Assembly: GCA_015065785.1 (NCBI GenBank)
Contig: SVPR01000003.1
Location: 62,001 to 126,000, forward strand
Source of the DNA: Oscillospiraceae bacterium
GTDB lineage: Bacteria > Bacillota > Clostridia > Oscillospirales > Acutalibacteraceae
Direction of reading: 5' to 3'
Length of the DNA stretch: 64,000 nt
The notes beneath the pieces were generated by a model. It did no database searches. It was given only the letters and a program-made list of their open reading frames with translations, and was not told the origin of the DNA. Shown piece by piece: positions 26,642 to 36,650 of the stretch (position 1 is the first letter of the stretch; every line of letters begins with the position of its first letter). A program made the position numbers and the translations under genes.

Positions 26642-27928
26642 TTAAAAAAGATTGCTTTCAATCTGAACAGGGATTCCCAATTCTACAAGCCTTCTGAAGA
26701 ATTCACGCTCAATGTCGGTGTCATTGTAGCAGTTAGCAACTGCAACGGTAAATGTGTTACCAACAGAAACGGCGCCCATTCTACCGCCGTTTAAAAGTCC
26801 GGGGCTTGGCATTAAAATACAGCTTTCAACAAACTCGTACATATCGGCTGGCAGTGTTACCTTGCCAAGATTTGTAAAAAGTGCAGTAGTTGTGCTTTCG
26901 GCTGTTAATGCGTATGAAATTCCAATTGCCAAGTCTTTAATTACAAGCGGAATTACCCTCATAAGCGGAAACGCTTCCAGTTTAATATTAGAAGCAAACA
27001 TTGCGCCTAATGTCTTTGGGTTATTTATATATCTTAAATAAAGTGAAACCTGACGAACAATTTCCTCGAATGTGTAGTCACCTAAGGTCGGGTCAGTTCT
27101 TACACTGTAGCAAACCGAAAAATTTCGGAGAGTTTCATTTTTGAATTGATTACGGGCATTAACAGGCACTTGAATACTGATTTCTTTCTGCTTTTTCTCT
27201 TCTTTCTTTTGAAAGTCAATAAAAATTTCTGTAAGAACTGCAGTAAAAAATTCTGTAATTGTGCAATTGTATTTTTTGCAAAGCTCTTTTATTTTATCAA
27301 CAGGCATATAGCCCAAAATCACATGAGAGCAAAACGCAGGTAGCTTTTCGCCTTTTCTATGATAAACATTAGGCTTGCTTCTGCTTGCCTTTGCTCCTTT
27401 TGTGGCGTTCTTTAAAAATGAATCCTCAAGTTCTTCTTTTTTAGGCTTTTCTGTAATATCGAGCACAGAGCCACCACAAGAAATTTTGTGACCTAAAAGC
27501 CTTAAATATTGTGCTGCAAGTGTATTTAAAAACACCTCACAGCCGTAGCCATCTGTAAGAGCGTGAAAGGCTTCAATTGAAAGACGGTTTTTATAATAAA
27601 AAATCTTAAAAAGAAAATTGTTGCTTTCAGAATATTTAATAGGCACACATTGGTTTCTTGTGTCCTCTAAAATAACAGGCATTTTGTCATTGTACTCAAA
27701 ATAATACCAGAAAAAGCCCCGCTTAATTTTAACACAGAAGCTTGGGAATCTCGGTAAAATATCCTTTAAAGCCTGTTCTAAAACATCTTTTTTAATTTCT
27801 ACGGTGAGGTTAATTGAATAACGGATTATATTAGACCAGGTTTTTGTGTTCTGGGCAGGGAATACCTTTGCGGCATTGTCGAGCTTGAGCCAATCTCTGC
27901 CTAAAAATATATTTTTTGTGTTATCCAG
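26642..27928 (-). CDS. Alcohol-acetyltransferase/condensation-like protein, non-standard start
   Basis: About 428 residues. The active-site motif HxxxDG of the BAHD/condensation-fold acyltransferases is present as HALTDGYG. An ATG at 27682 would drop about 82 residues that are open and protein-like (GRDWLKLDNAAKVFPAQN, RYSINLTVEI). No ATG, GTG or TTG exists between there and the in-frame stop of the upstream gene. AAGGTGAG precedes a CTG at 27928, taken here as the start; ATT at 27931 is another option. Likely transfers an acyl group to a small alcohol or lipid; substrate unknown. Confidence 0.7.
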   Translation of the reverse strand: MDNTKNIFLGRDWLKLDNAAKVFPAQNTKTWSNIIRYSINLTVEIKKDVLEQALKDILPRFPSFCVKIKRGFFWYYFEYNDKMPVILEDTRNQCVPIKYSESNNFLFKIFYYKNRLSIEAFHALTDGYGCEVFLNTLAAQYLRLLGHKISCGGSVLDITEKPKKEELEDSFLKNATKGAKASRSKPNVYHRKGEKLPAFCSHVILGYMPVDKIKELCKKYNCTITEFFTAVLTEIFIDFQKKEEKKQKEISIQVPVNARNQFKNETLRNFSVCYSVRTDPTLGDYTFEEIVRQVSLYLRYINNPKTLGAMFASNIKLEAFPLMRVIPLVIKDLAIGISYALTAESTTTALFTNLGKVTLPADMYEFVESCILMPSPGLLNGGRMGAVSVGNTFTVAVANCYNDTDIEREFFRRLVELGIPVQIESNLF

Positions 27929-27967
27929 AATCTCACCTTCTTTTCTTTTTATATATGTATATATTTT

Positions 27968-28510
27968 TTATTTTAATCTGCCTGTTATTATTTTCGTGTT
28001 TTCTAAAATCATCACAATCGGGGGAACTAAAACTATCTGAAGAATAATTCCGGGAATTGCGTTTGTAACTGCACCGGCTAAAAATGCCGAAAAACCAAAT
28101 GTATCGCCATTAACTGCCATCAGCGTGAACATTGCAACGCCCCAGACTGCTCTGCCAATAATCATTGAAATGAGTAACGAGCAATATATGTAAGGCTTTT
28201 TCTTTGGTAATATTTTATGTGTTATTCCTGAAGCTAAGCCGTAAGTCGCAAGCTCTAAAGCCATACAGATAGCTGTTGGGAAAAGTGGCGGCATACCTAA
28301 AGTAAGTGACCTGAAAAGCGGTGCTAAAAAGCCAACTAAAAGTCCCCACGGCCAACCGCATATAAATCCGCAAATAATTACGGGAATGTGCATAGGGCAG
28401 AGCATTGCACCAATTTCGGGAATCTGCCCTGTAATAAACGGCAAAACATAGCATAACGCCAAAAATAGTGCCGAAAGCACAGTTTTAAAAATTTTGCTTT
28501 TGTTCTTCAT
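27968..28510 (-). CDS. ECF transporter S component
   Basis: 180 residues, about six membrane segments, typical S-component size. Conserved family pieces include GQIPEIGAMLCPMHIPVIICGFICG and FRSLTLGMPPLFPTA. It provides substrate specificity to an energy-coupling-factor vitamin importer whose EcfA/T genes are not here. The substrate cannot be decided. The acyltransferase gene follows after 39 bases in the same frame. Confidence 0.85.
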   Translation of the reverse strand: MKNKSKIFKTVLSALFLALCYVLPFITGQIPEIGAMLCPMHIPVIICGFICGWPWGLLVGFLAPLFRSLTLGMPPLFPTAICMALELATYGLASGITHKILPKKKPYIYCSLLISMIIGRAVWGVAMFTLMAVNGDTFGFSAFLAGAVTNAIPGIILQIVLVPPIVMILENTKIITGRLK

Positions 28511-28687
28511 TCTGAAATATCCCTTAAAAGTAATAATAAATTGATTATATCACAGTTTTTTCATTTTAACAATTAGTTTGTAAAAAAATAAGTAAGTCAG
28601 ATTCCTGCTCATTTCAATTAAAATTTATACGCATAAAAAAACAAGGACGATTACACCAAAAAAAACTCCACTTGCACTCCTTTCTTA

Positions 28688-28715
28688 TTGACAATATTTT
28701 ATGTTGTGGTATAAT
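28688..28715 (+). promoter_or_regulatory. Sigma-A-type promoter
   Basis: Perfect TTGACA, 16-base spacer, perfect TATAAT, about 25 bases before the start codon of the PHP gene. Confidence 0.85.
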
Positions 28716-28739
28716 CACTATTATAAAGGAGGATGGTTT

Positions 28740-30164
28740 ATGAAAAGAAACATTTTAAAAGTTTTATCTCTCGTAATAGCACTTTCAATGATATTTGGTC
28801 TTATGCAGATTTCTGTTAGTGCTGCTGGAACTACTTACAAAATTACAAACCCTTATGAAAGTGTAGCTCATCTTTTAGGTAATGATGCTAATCACTACAA
28901 AACAAATCTTCATACTCACTCAACATACAGTGATGCAACAATTCCTTTAACTGAAATGGTTAAGGAGCACTATAGTCAGGATTATGATATTCTTGGCATA
29001 TCAGACCATGGTGTTGTTGGTAGGGAATGGGATGAACAACCAACTCTTATTCCACTTTACCAATATAATCTTTTAATCGGTAATAAACAAGAACACTTTA
29101 CAACTGAAGAATATGAAGCTATTGCTGCAGGTAGATATTATGACGGAACAACCCGTACTGCACAGCGTGGTATGGAGTGTCTTACAGGTGCCATTGAAGG
29201 AAATATGCTCGTTATACAAAAGAACCATGTTAACGGTTACTTTATGAATGATTACAGAACAGAAGGCGTTCTTGGTGACGAGGGCGACTTCAATACAATG
29301 ATTAAGATGATTGAAGATGCAGGTGGCGTTTCACACATTAACCATCCTGGCGACTGGCTTGGCTCTGCAGATGGCGAGCTTGTTTACGACGAAGACGGCA
29401 ATGTTATGTACACACCTGATGGCGATGAATTGACAGTTGGTTACCAGATTGCAACTGACCCAGGTAATGTTCAATTCTTTGCAAATTCTTTACGCAAATA
29501 CAAATCCTGCCTTGGTATTGAGGTTTACAACGCTTTTGACCGTCCAACAAGAAGTGACCGTATTCTTTGGGATGAGCTTCTTAAAGTAATTATCCCTGAA
29601 GGCAGAAATGTCTGGGGCTTTGCTAACAACGATGCTCACACCTATGAAGATGTTGACACATGCTTTATGGATTTCATTTTACCTGAATATTCAGACGCTA
29701 ATGTGCGTACAGCTATGGAAAACGGCACATTCTTTGCAGTTTCCAGATACGAATGGGGCGACAGAATCGGTACAACCAAAGAATACCCAACAGTTACAAG
29801 TATTTCAGTTGACGATGAAAACGATACAATCACAATTACCGGTAAAAACACAAATTCTATAAAATGGATTGCAGATGGTGTTACAATTCAGACAGATACA
29901 ATTTCTGCAAACGGCACATGCGAATCAACAATCAAGCTTCAGGATTATTCCGGAGATATAAGCTGTTATGTCCGTGCAGAGCTTAACGGTGCAGGTGGCA
30001 GAACACTTACACAAGCATTTGTTTGTGATGACGGTGATATGGAGTCACTTGTTAATAGAGAAGATAAAATAAATTTTGCTCCGGTTGACTTTGTTACCGT
30101 TTTTCGTAAAATGCTTAAAGCAGTTTACAATGTATTCTTAGATATTGTTGCAAAAATAAGTTAA
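28740..30164 (+). CDS. Exported PHP-domain metal-dependent phosphoesterase
   Basis: 474 residues from the ATG at 28740, which has AAGGAGGA upstream. Signal peptide ends near SVSAAG. The PHP metal motif LHTHSTYSDA is followed by DILGISDHGVV, HINHPGD and NNDAHTYED, giving the His/Asp set of this family. The C-terminal part (about 370-440) is a beta domain with TITGKNTNSIKWIADG. Exported PHP proteins with this layout are found in gut bacteria; substrate unknown. Confidence 0.87.
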   Translation: MKRNILKVLSLVIALSMIFGLMQISVSAAGTTYKITNPYESVAHLLGNDANHYKTNLHTHSTYSDATIPLTEMVKEHYSQDYDILGISDHGVVGREWDEQPTLIPLYQYNLLIGNKQEHFTTEEYEAIAAGRYYDGTTRTAQRGMECLTGAIEGNMLVIQKNHVNGYFMNDYRTEGVLGDEGDFNTMIKMIEDAGGVSHINHPGDWLGSADGELVYDEDGNVMYTPDGDELTVGYQIATDPGNVQFFANSLRKYKSCLGIEVYNAFDRPTRSDRILWDELLKVIIPEGRNVWGFANNDAHTYEDVDTCFMDFILPEYSDANVRTAMENGTFFAVSRYEWGDRIGTTKEYPTVTSISVDDENDTITITGKNTNSIKWIADGVTIQTDTISANGTCESTIKLQDYSGDISCYVRAELNGAGGRTLTQAFVCDDGDMESLVNREDKINFAPVDFVTVFRKMLKAVYNVFLDIVAKIS

Positions 30165-30187
30165 CAAAAAATCAGGGGACGGGATAA

Positions 30188-30457
30188 AGAATGCAGAATG
30201 CAGAGTGCAGAATGCAGAATGCTATTTTGAATTGAAAATGGAAAATTGAAAATTTCGGAAGGCTTTGCCTTGATTATAATTATTATTCAATAAAAACAAC
30301 AAGTTCTATCATTTTTAGTTTATGAAAAACTTTAAATGATAGAACTTTTTATTTTTAGTAAATATATAATAGCCAACGCAGTTCCGAAATTCTGCATTCT
30401 TATAATTACGGCGTAGCCCCGAAATTTTTAATTTTTAATTCTTAATTTTTAATTTTA
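30188..30457. repeat. Composite repeat D with a nested module
   Basis: AATGCAG-type array (30188-30222), ATTGAAA-type array (30228-30253), TTCGG hairpin AAGGC-TTT-GCCTT, and palindrome 30302-30346 (stem AGTTCTATCATTT, perfect). On the right, read on the minus strand, a TTTTTAA-type array (30424-30457) meets TTCGG with a GGC-TAC-GCC hairpin, AATTATAA and a short AATGCAG array, then a second TTCGG with AAC-TGC-GTT hairpin. Confidence 0.8.
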
Positions 30458-30545
30458 AAATGGTAGGGGCTTAAGTTTGGTCGCTCGCAGTAGTGGGAGT
30501 AGTTTTTATTTTAACAAAACAATCGAGTGCAACGCGTAAACTGAA

Positions 30546-30645
30546 AGCGAAGCCAAGCCTCCTTTGAAAACGAGGGGGACCGCGCGTAAGCGTGGTGGAG
30601 AATTGATATTAAAATACGCGTAAGCGTACGGATACGGGTTAGATT
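30546..30645. mobile_element. MITE-like element, left part only
   Basis: Matches the left 95-100 bases of the complete elements at 37469 and 44019, including AGCGAAGCC, CCTCCTTTGAAAA, GAGGGGGACC and GGTGGAGAATTGATA. The right part is missing; it breaks off into an AATGAAT-type heptamer array (about 30645-30685). About 88 bases before the element are also shared with the copy at 44019. Confidence 0.75.
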
Positions 30646-30692
30646 TAATGAATGATGAATATTGAATAATGAAAAATGAATAATACAAAATC

Positions 30693-30724
30693 AAAAATCC
30701 GCCGATTTTCATCAGCGGATTTCC
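30693..30724 (-). terminator. Rho-independent terminator
   Basis: AAATCCGC / GCGGATTT stem; T run follows on the minus strand. It lies directly after the tRNA-like fragment. Confidence 0.75.
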
Positions 30725-30729
30725 GATTA

Positions 30730-30758
30730 TGGTCGAGATGACGGGATTTGAACCCACA
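30730..30758 (-). pseudogene. tRNA-Pro 3' fragment
   Basis: 29 bases identical to the 3' end of the intact tRNA-Pro gene nearby: T-arm, acceptor strand and encoded CCA. The sequence then departs into a stretch with a CAAAATTGT / ACAATTTTG stem and a D-arm-like GTTGGCGCAGCGGTC, which does not close an acceptor stem. It is read as a tRNA fragment or chimera; a processed tRNA-like RNA cannot be excluded. Confidence 0.55.
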
Positions 30759-30935
30759 AGTGCCCTCTTGCGGTGCCCAAAATTGTTTGCTCGTTTTTCA
30801 CTTCGCACAATTTTGACCGCTGCGCCAACTCGCACTTCCTGCATCCGCCACAGGCGGCGGTCGTGCTCCTTGCCCTTCGTCCCGAATTCGTTCGGGAATA
30901 GAAGAGACGGTCAGTTTAAACCTCATTTAGAAAAT

Positions 30936-30969
30936 AAAACCCTGAATGACAAATGTCATCCAGGGTTTT
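30936..30969 (-). terminator. Rho-independent terminator of tRNA-Pro
   Basis: AAAACCCTGGATGACA pairs with TGTCATTCAGGGTTTT (one wobble), beginning just after the tRNA CCA end on the minus strand. Confidence 0.85.
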
Positions 30970-30970
30970 A

Positions 30971-31047
30971 TGGTCGAGATGACGGGATTTGAACCCACAG
31001 CCTCTTCGTCCCGAACGAAGCGCTCTACCAAATTGAGCCACATCTCG
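30971..31047 (-). tRNA. tRNA-Pro (CGG)
   Basis: 77 bases with encoded CCA. Acceptor CGAGATG / CATCTCG, D-arm GCTC...GAGC, anticodon stem CTTCG / CGAAG with loop TTCGGGA (anticodon CGG), T-arm with loop TTCAAAT. All stems pair. Confidence 0.95.
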
Positions 31048-31187
31048 ATAAATGTTATATGCTATCTTTCAAGCAATAGGATTATACATTATCTGTTTTA
31101 TAAAATCAAGTGTTTTGAAATCTTTTTTATAAAATGTATAATTTAATACAAAATCTTAAATGCTTGCGATATAATAAAAATGATAGT

Positions 31188-31234
31188 TCAACCAATGGTT
31201 GATATAACAAAACCTCCCCACTCAACCACTGGTG
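31188..31234. promoter_or_regulatory. Paired inverted repeats, candidate operator of the XRE gene
   Basis: TCAACCA-A-TGGTTGA (31188-31202) is a perfect 7-bp dyad; a second imperfect copy CAACCACTGGTG lies at 31223-31234. Both lie just upstream of the XRE-family gene and downstream of a TATAAT at about 31170. Autoregulation is inferred. Confidence 0.5.
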
Positions 31235-31286
31235 TGTAGACTTTTTCAGTCAGTAGCTTATACTGAAAGCGAAAGGAGTTGAAAAA

Positions 31287-31898
31287 ATGAATCAAGCTAA
31301 AATCGGAAAGTTTATTGCTGAATGTCGCAGAAGCAATAATTTAACTCAGGCGCAATTAGCAGAAAAGCTTAATATTACCGACAGAGCTGTTTCTAAATGG
31401 GAAAATGGCAAATCGATGCCTGATTCTTCTATAATGCTCGACTTATGCAAAGAATTAGGAATCACAGTAAACGATTTATTATCAGGGGAGGTTGTTGTTA
31501 TGGAAAACTATAACGAAAATTCAGAAAAAATTATACTCAATATGGTAAAAGAAAAAGAAAAAAATGATAAGCTCTTGCTCAGATGCGAAATTTTAATGGG
31601 CGTGGTTTGTATAAGTATAATGTTAGCATTAACAGTCGTTGCTTCACTTGTAGCAATGGAAGAGTGGCTCAGAGTTTTGCTTATCTTAATAGGTCTTGTT
31701 CCGCTTCTTATTGCGTGTCCGTTTATGCTTAAAATTGAGCAGATAGCAGGGTATTATGAATGTAAAAAATGTGGTCACAAATATGTACCTGATTATAAAA
31801 GTGTCTTTGCGGCAATGCACATAAACAGAACAAGATATATGAAATGCCCTGAATGTAACAAAAAAAGCTGGCATAAGAAAGTTATAAGTAAAGATTAA
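31287..31898 (+). CDS. XRE-family regulator with membrane segments and zinc ribbon
   Basis: 203 residues, preceded by AAAGGAG. An HTH (about 5-60; LTQAQLAEKLNITDRAVSKW) is followed by a linker, two hydrophobic segments (about 105-150), then a C-terminal zinc ribbon (YECKKCG...MKCPECNKK). This fusion suggests a membrane-tethered sensor-repressor. No target gene is adjacent on the same strand; the dyads upstream suggest that it controls itself. Confidence 0.85.
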   Translation: MNQAKIGKFIAECRRSNNLTQAQLAEKLNITDRAVSKWENGKSMPDSSIMLDLCKELGITVNDLLSGEVVVMENYNENSEKIILNMVKEKEKNDKLLLRCEILMGVVCISIMLALTVVASLVAMEEWLRVLLILIGLVPLLIACPFMLKIEQIAGYYECKKCGHKYVPDYKSVFAAMHINRTRYMKCPECNKKSWHKKVISKD

Positions 31899-31904
31899 AA
31901 ATAA

Positions 31905-31944
31905 AATTCTCGGTAGCACTAAGTGTTACCGAAAGATTTTTTAT
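31905..31944. terminator. Bidirectional terminator
   Basis: CGGTAGCAC / GTGTTACCG stem with A run on one side and T run on the other, serving the convergent XRE and GH127 genes. Confidence 0.8.
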
Positions 31945-33785
31945 TTTGAAAGCTTTAACCACACAGCCATATCTGCTTCGCCACGGTTTGCGAATGCGAA
32001 ATATGGTACGAGCATTAATCGGATAGGTTTTTTATCATTTTTTAGCGGTCTGTAAAGTCCTGTGAAATTCTCCTGAACGAAAGCATCTACCTCTAAAATA
32101 TTCGCTTTGAAGAATTCAACATATTTAACTGTTTCGTTAGGCGTTTTGCTTAAAGCAATCTCAGAAATTCTGTGGTCGGTGTCAATATCCTCAAGACAAT
32201 AAATAAAAGGTCCGTAAGATACTGCCACTCTGCCGAAATTCTGGTCAATAAGTGGATTTGCTTCATTTAAAACTGCTTTCATTTGTAAATCAAGCTCAAT
32301 AGTGAGTTTTTTATTTTCGCATTTAACATAAACAAAACCGTTAACTGCTTTAGGCTTAATTGCGGTGTTATCTACTTTAATTGTGTATTTCTGACACCAG
32401 CCCGGTATTCTTAAAGCAATTTTTTTGCCCTCGCATTTACCCGAAACTGCAATTTTGATTTTGCCTTTTAATGGGTAGTCAGTTGTTTGCTTGATTTTAA
32501 TTCCGTCAAAGGCAGCGGAGGATTTTGCGTAGTGATGAATATAAATTGTGTCATCATCTTTTGTGTAAAGAAAATCACCAAATGACTCAATAAATCTTGC
32601 AAAGTTTGGCGGACAGCAGGAGCAATCGAAAAGTGCCTGTCTTTCAGTTGCAGGGTAGTTCTGATTTTCCATTCTGTATTTATGAGTTAATCTGCGTTCT
32701 TTTAAATTAATTTCAAGCGGGTTTGTGTAGAAGAATTCTCTGCCGTTAAGTGAGCAAGAAGCAAAAATATTATTGTAAATAACTCTTTCTGCAACATCAT
32801 CATAAATTGAATTTACATCTAACAGATTCATTCTTTTTGCTAAAAGCGCAAGACCAATACCTGCACAGCTTTCAGAGTAAGCAAGCTGGTTAGGCAAGTC
32901 ATATTCCTGAGTAAAGCATTCGCCAATAATTCCTGAGCCAACGCCACCTGTAATATACATTTTTTTATTTACAATATCATCAAAGAGAGCAAAGCAAGAT
33001 TTTTTTAATTCTTCGTCATTGTCAATTCTTGCGAGGTCTGCCATAGCACAATAAAGATATTCGGCTCTTACTGCGTGGCCTACGGCTTCTCTCATTTCTC
33101 TTACAGGCTCGTGGCTCTGGTTATAGGTTAAATCAAATTTAACAGAAAGTGGCAGGTCCTTTTCGTTGGCGCCTCTTAAATTAACAAAGTAACGGGCTAA
33201 TTTCAAATATTCTAACTTTTCGGTATGTTCCCAGAGCTTAATTAAAGCAAGCTCAATTTCTTCGTGACCGGGTGTTGCAAATTCTGCGTCATATTTGTCC
33301 ATAAATACATCTTTAATATGAAGCACATATTTTTCCATACACCTTAAAAACTTGGATTTGCCGGTTGCCTTGTGGTAAGCAATTGCCGCTTCAATTAAAT
33401 GCCCTGCACAATAAAGCTCGTGAGCATCACGATTTGTAAAACGCTTTGTAGGGTCGCAAACGGTGTGGTAAATATTAAAATATCCGTCTAAAAACTGGTT
33501 GTCGTGAATCCAGTCGACTATTATATCAACAATCTCTTCTAAAGATTCATCGGGGGCATTGATTAAAGAGTAGGCTACACCCTCAATCCACTTTGCAACA
33601 TCAGAATCCCAGAACCAATGAGGCTTTTTTTCGTCGCCCGGCTTCCAGTCACAAGCAAAGGCGGTAATTCTGCCTGATTCATAAAATTGTTTGTATATAA
33701 CAGGGAGTGTTACATCTCGGTTAGTGTTTTGTTTCGTTTCCCAAAAACCACCTAAATCTATATTTTCAAAAGATATTTGTTCCAT
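31941..33785 (-). CDS. Beta-L-arabinofuranosidase, GH127
   Basis: 614 residues, no signal peptide. Matches the HypBA1-type (alpha/alpha)6-barrel family. The zinc/cysteine active site can be read: E305-x-C307 in YSESCAG and C390-C391 in DCSCCPPN, C390 being the likely nucleophile by analogy with HypBA1. Other conserved pieces: HELYCAGHLIEAA and ITGGVGS. It releases beta-L-arabinofuranose from plant arabinosides. Suggests use of plant cell-wall glycoproteins. Confidence 0.9.
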   Translation of the reverse strand: MEQISFENIDLGGFWETKQNTNRDVTLPVIYKQFYESGRITAFACDWKPGDEKKPHWFWDSDVAKWIEGVAYSLINAPDESLEEIVDIIVDWIHDNQFLDGYFNIYHTVCDPTKRFTNRDAHELYCAGHLIEAAIAYHKATGKSKFLRCMEKYVLHIKDVFMDKYDAEFATPGHEEIELALIKLWEHTEKLEYLKLARYFVNLRGANEKDLPLSVKFDLTYNQSHEPVREMREAVGHAVRAEYLYCAMADLARIDNDEELKKSCFALFDDIVNKKMYITGGVGSGIIGECFTQEYDLPNQLAYSESCAGIGLALLAKRMNLLDVNSIYDDVAERVIYNNIFASCSLNGREFFYTNPLEINLKERRLTHKYRMENQNYPATERQALFDCSCCPPNFARFIESFGDFLYTKDDDTIYIHHYAKSSAAFDGIKIKQTTDYPLKGKIKIAVSGKCEGKKIALRIPGWCQKYTIKVDNTAIKPKAVNGFVYVKCENKKLTIELDLQMKAVLNEANPLIDQNFGRVAVSYGPFIYCLEDIDTDHRISEIALSKTPNETVKYVEFFKANILEVDAFVQENFTGLYRPLKNDKKPIRLMLVPYFAFANRGEADMAVWLKLSK

Positions 33786-34110
33786 AACGCACCTACCTAC
33801 AAAAAATCTGCATTGATTATATAATATAATAAGCTTACATCGATTATAATATATTTTTGTTTTTATATCAATAAAAGAAGAAAATTTAAAGAAAAAATAT
33901 ACAAACTTTTTTGACAGGTGCCTAATATTACTACTTACTAGTAGGGGAATTGGGGTTGAGTTGTTTATTGTGTTTGTGGATTTTACACAAAAACAATAGA
34001 CTATGTTTGGTGGTTTTGTTTAAGAGGGTAATAAACCGCCTGAATTCACCAAAAAACGCCTTTTTCGTCGTTTTGCACAAATACAAGTCAATCCAATTGT
34101 GCAAAATAAC

Positions 34111-34138
34111 TTGACTTTTGCAAAATATATGCTATAAT
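34111..34138 (+). promoter_or_regulatory. Sigma-A-type promoter of small-ORF transcript
   Basis: TTGACT, 16-base spacer, perfect TATAAT, ending about 35 bases before the small ORF. Confidence 0.75.
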
Positions 34139-34171
34139 CTACTCGTAAATTAAACAAAGGAGAAAAACACA

Positions 34172-34294
34172 ATGATAAGCATGAATGACATTAAAAATCA
34201 ACTTTTAGCAGAAATCGAAAATGAAAAAGGTTTTTCATTCAAGAAACTTGCAAAAATCATTGAGTTAAACGCTGTTCTCAACAACCTTCAATAA
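34172..34294 (+). CDS. 40-residue predicted small protein
   Basis: ATG with AAAGGAG 9 bases upstream, strong promoter and a downstream terminator. The product is charged and probably helical: it begins MISMNDIKNQLLAEIENEKG and continues SFKKLAKIIELNAVLNNLQ. It is not membrane-like. It lies in a 730-base gap between GH127 and ligA in which nothing else is evident (33786-34110 shows only imperfect AT-rich inverted repeats). Its role is unknown; the transcript could also act as an RNA. Confidence 0.6.
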   Translation: MISMNDIKNQLLAEIENEKGFSFKKLAKIIELNAVLNNLQ

Positions 34295-34320
34295 TTTTTA
34301 TATTAAGTTATACAAAGGTT

Positions 34321-34337
34321 GTTAGAGCAACTCTAAC
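34321..34337 (+). other. Short hairpin in 3' part of small-ORF transcript
   Basis: GTTAGAG-CAA-CTCTAAC, a perfect 7-bp stem 27 bases after the stop, followed by a single-stranded stretch before the terminator. The layout resembles a small regulatory RNA tail. Confidence 0.4.
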
Positions 34338-34395
34338 CCACCCATAACACTCACTCTAGAGATGTTCACATATATTTTTCTATTCATATTTATTA

Positions 34396-34448
34396 AAAGC
34401 CAAAACACACGCACTGAGCAAAAAGTCTCGGTGCGTGGCTTTTTTTAT
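34396..34448 (+). terminator. Rho-independent terminator
   Basis: CACGCACTGAG / CTCGGTGCGTG stem (one wobble), flanked by AAGC/GCTT pairing and a T run. Confidence 0.85.
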
Positions 34449-34510
34449 TTTAATACTTTTAAATTGTTTTAGTTTGTGGTAAAATATGAAAGATATATTT
34501 TAAAAGGTGA

Positions 34511-36615
<2,105 letters not shown>

Positions 36616-36650
36616 CTTAATCTTTAGTTTAATCTTAGGTGGGTGATATT

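Noticed and set aside
30729..31146. Open frames starting MVEMTGFEPT on the plus strand
   Set aside because: They are antisense to tRNA-Pro and its fragment; this peptide is a well-known false protein caused by tRNA 3' ends.
33786..34110. TTGACA at 33911 as a promoter for an RNA
   Set aside because: No acceptable -10 box at 16-18 bases; only imperfect AT-rich inverted repeats follow.
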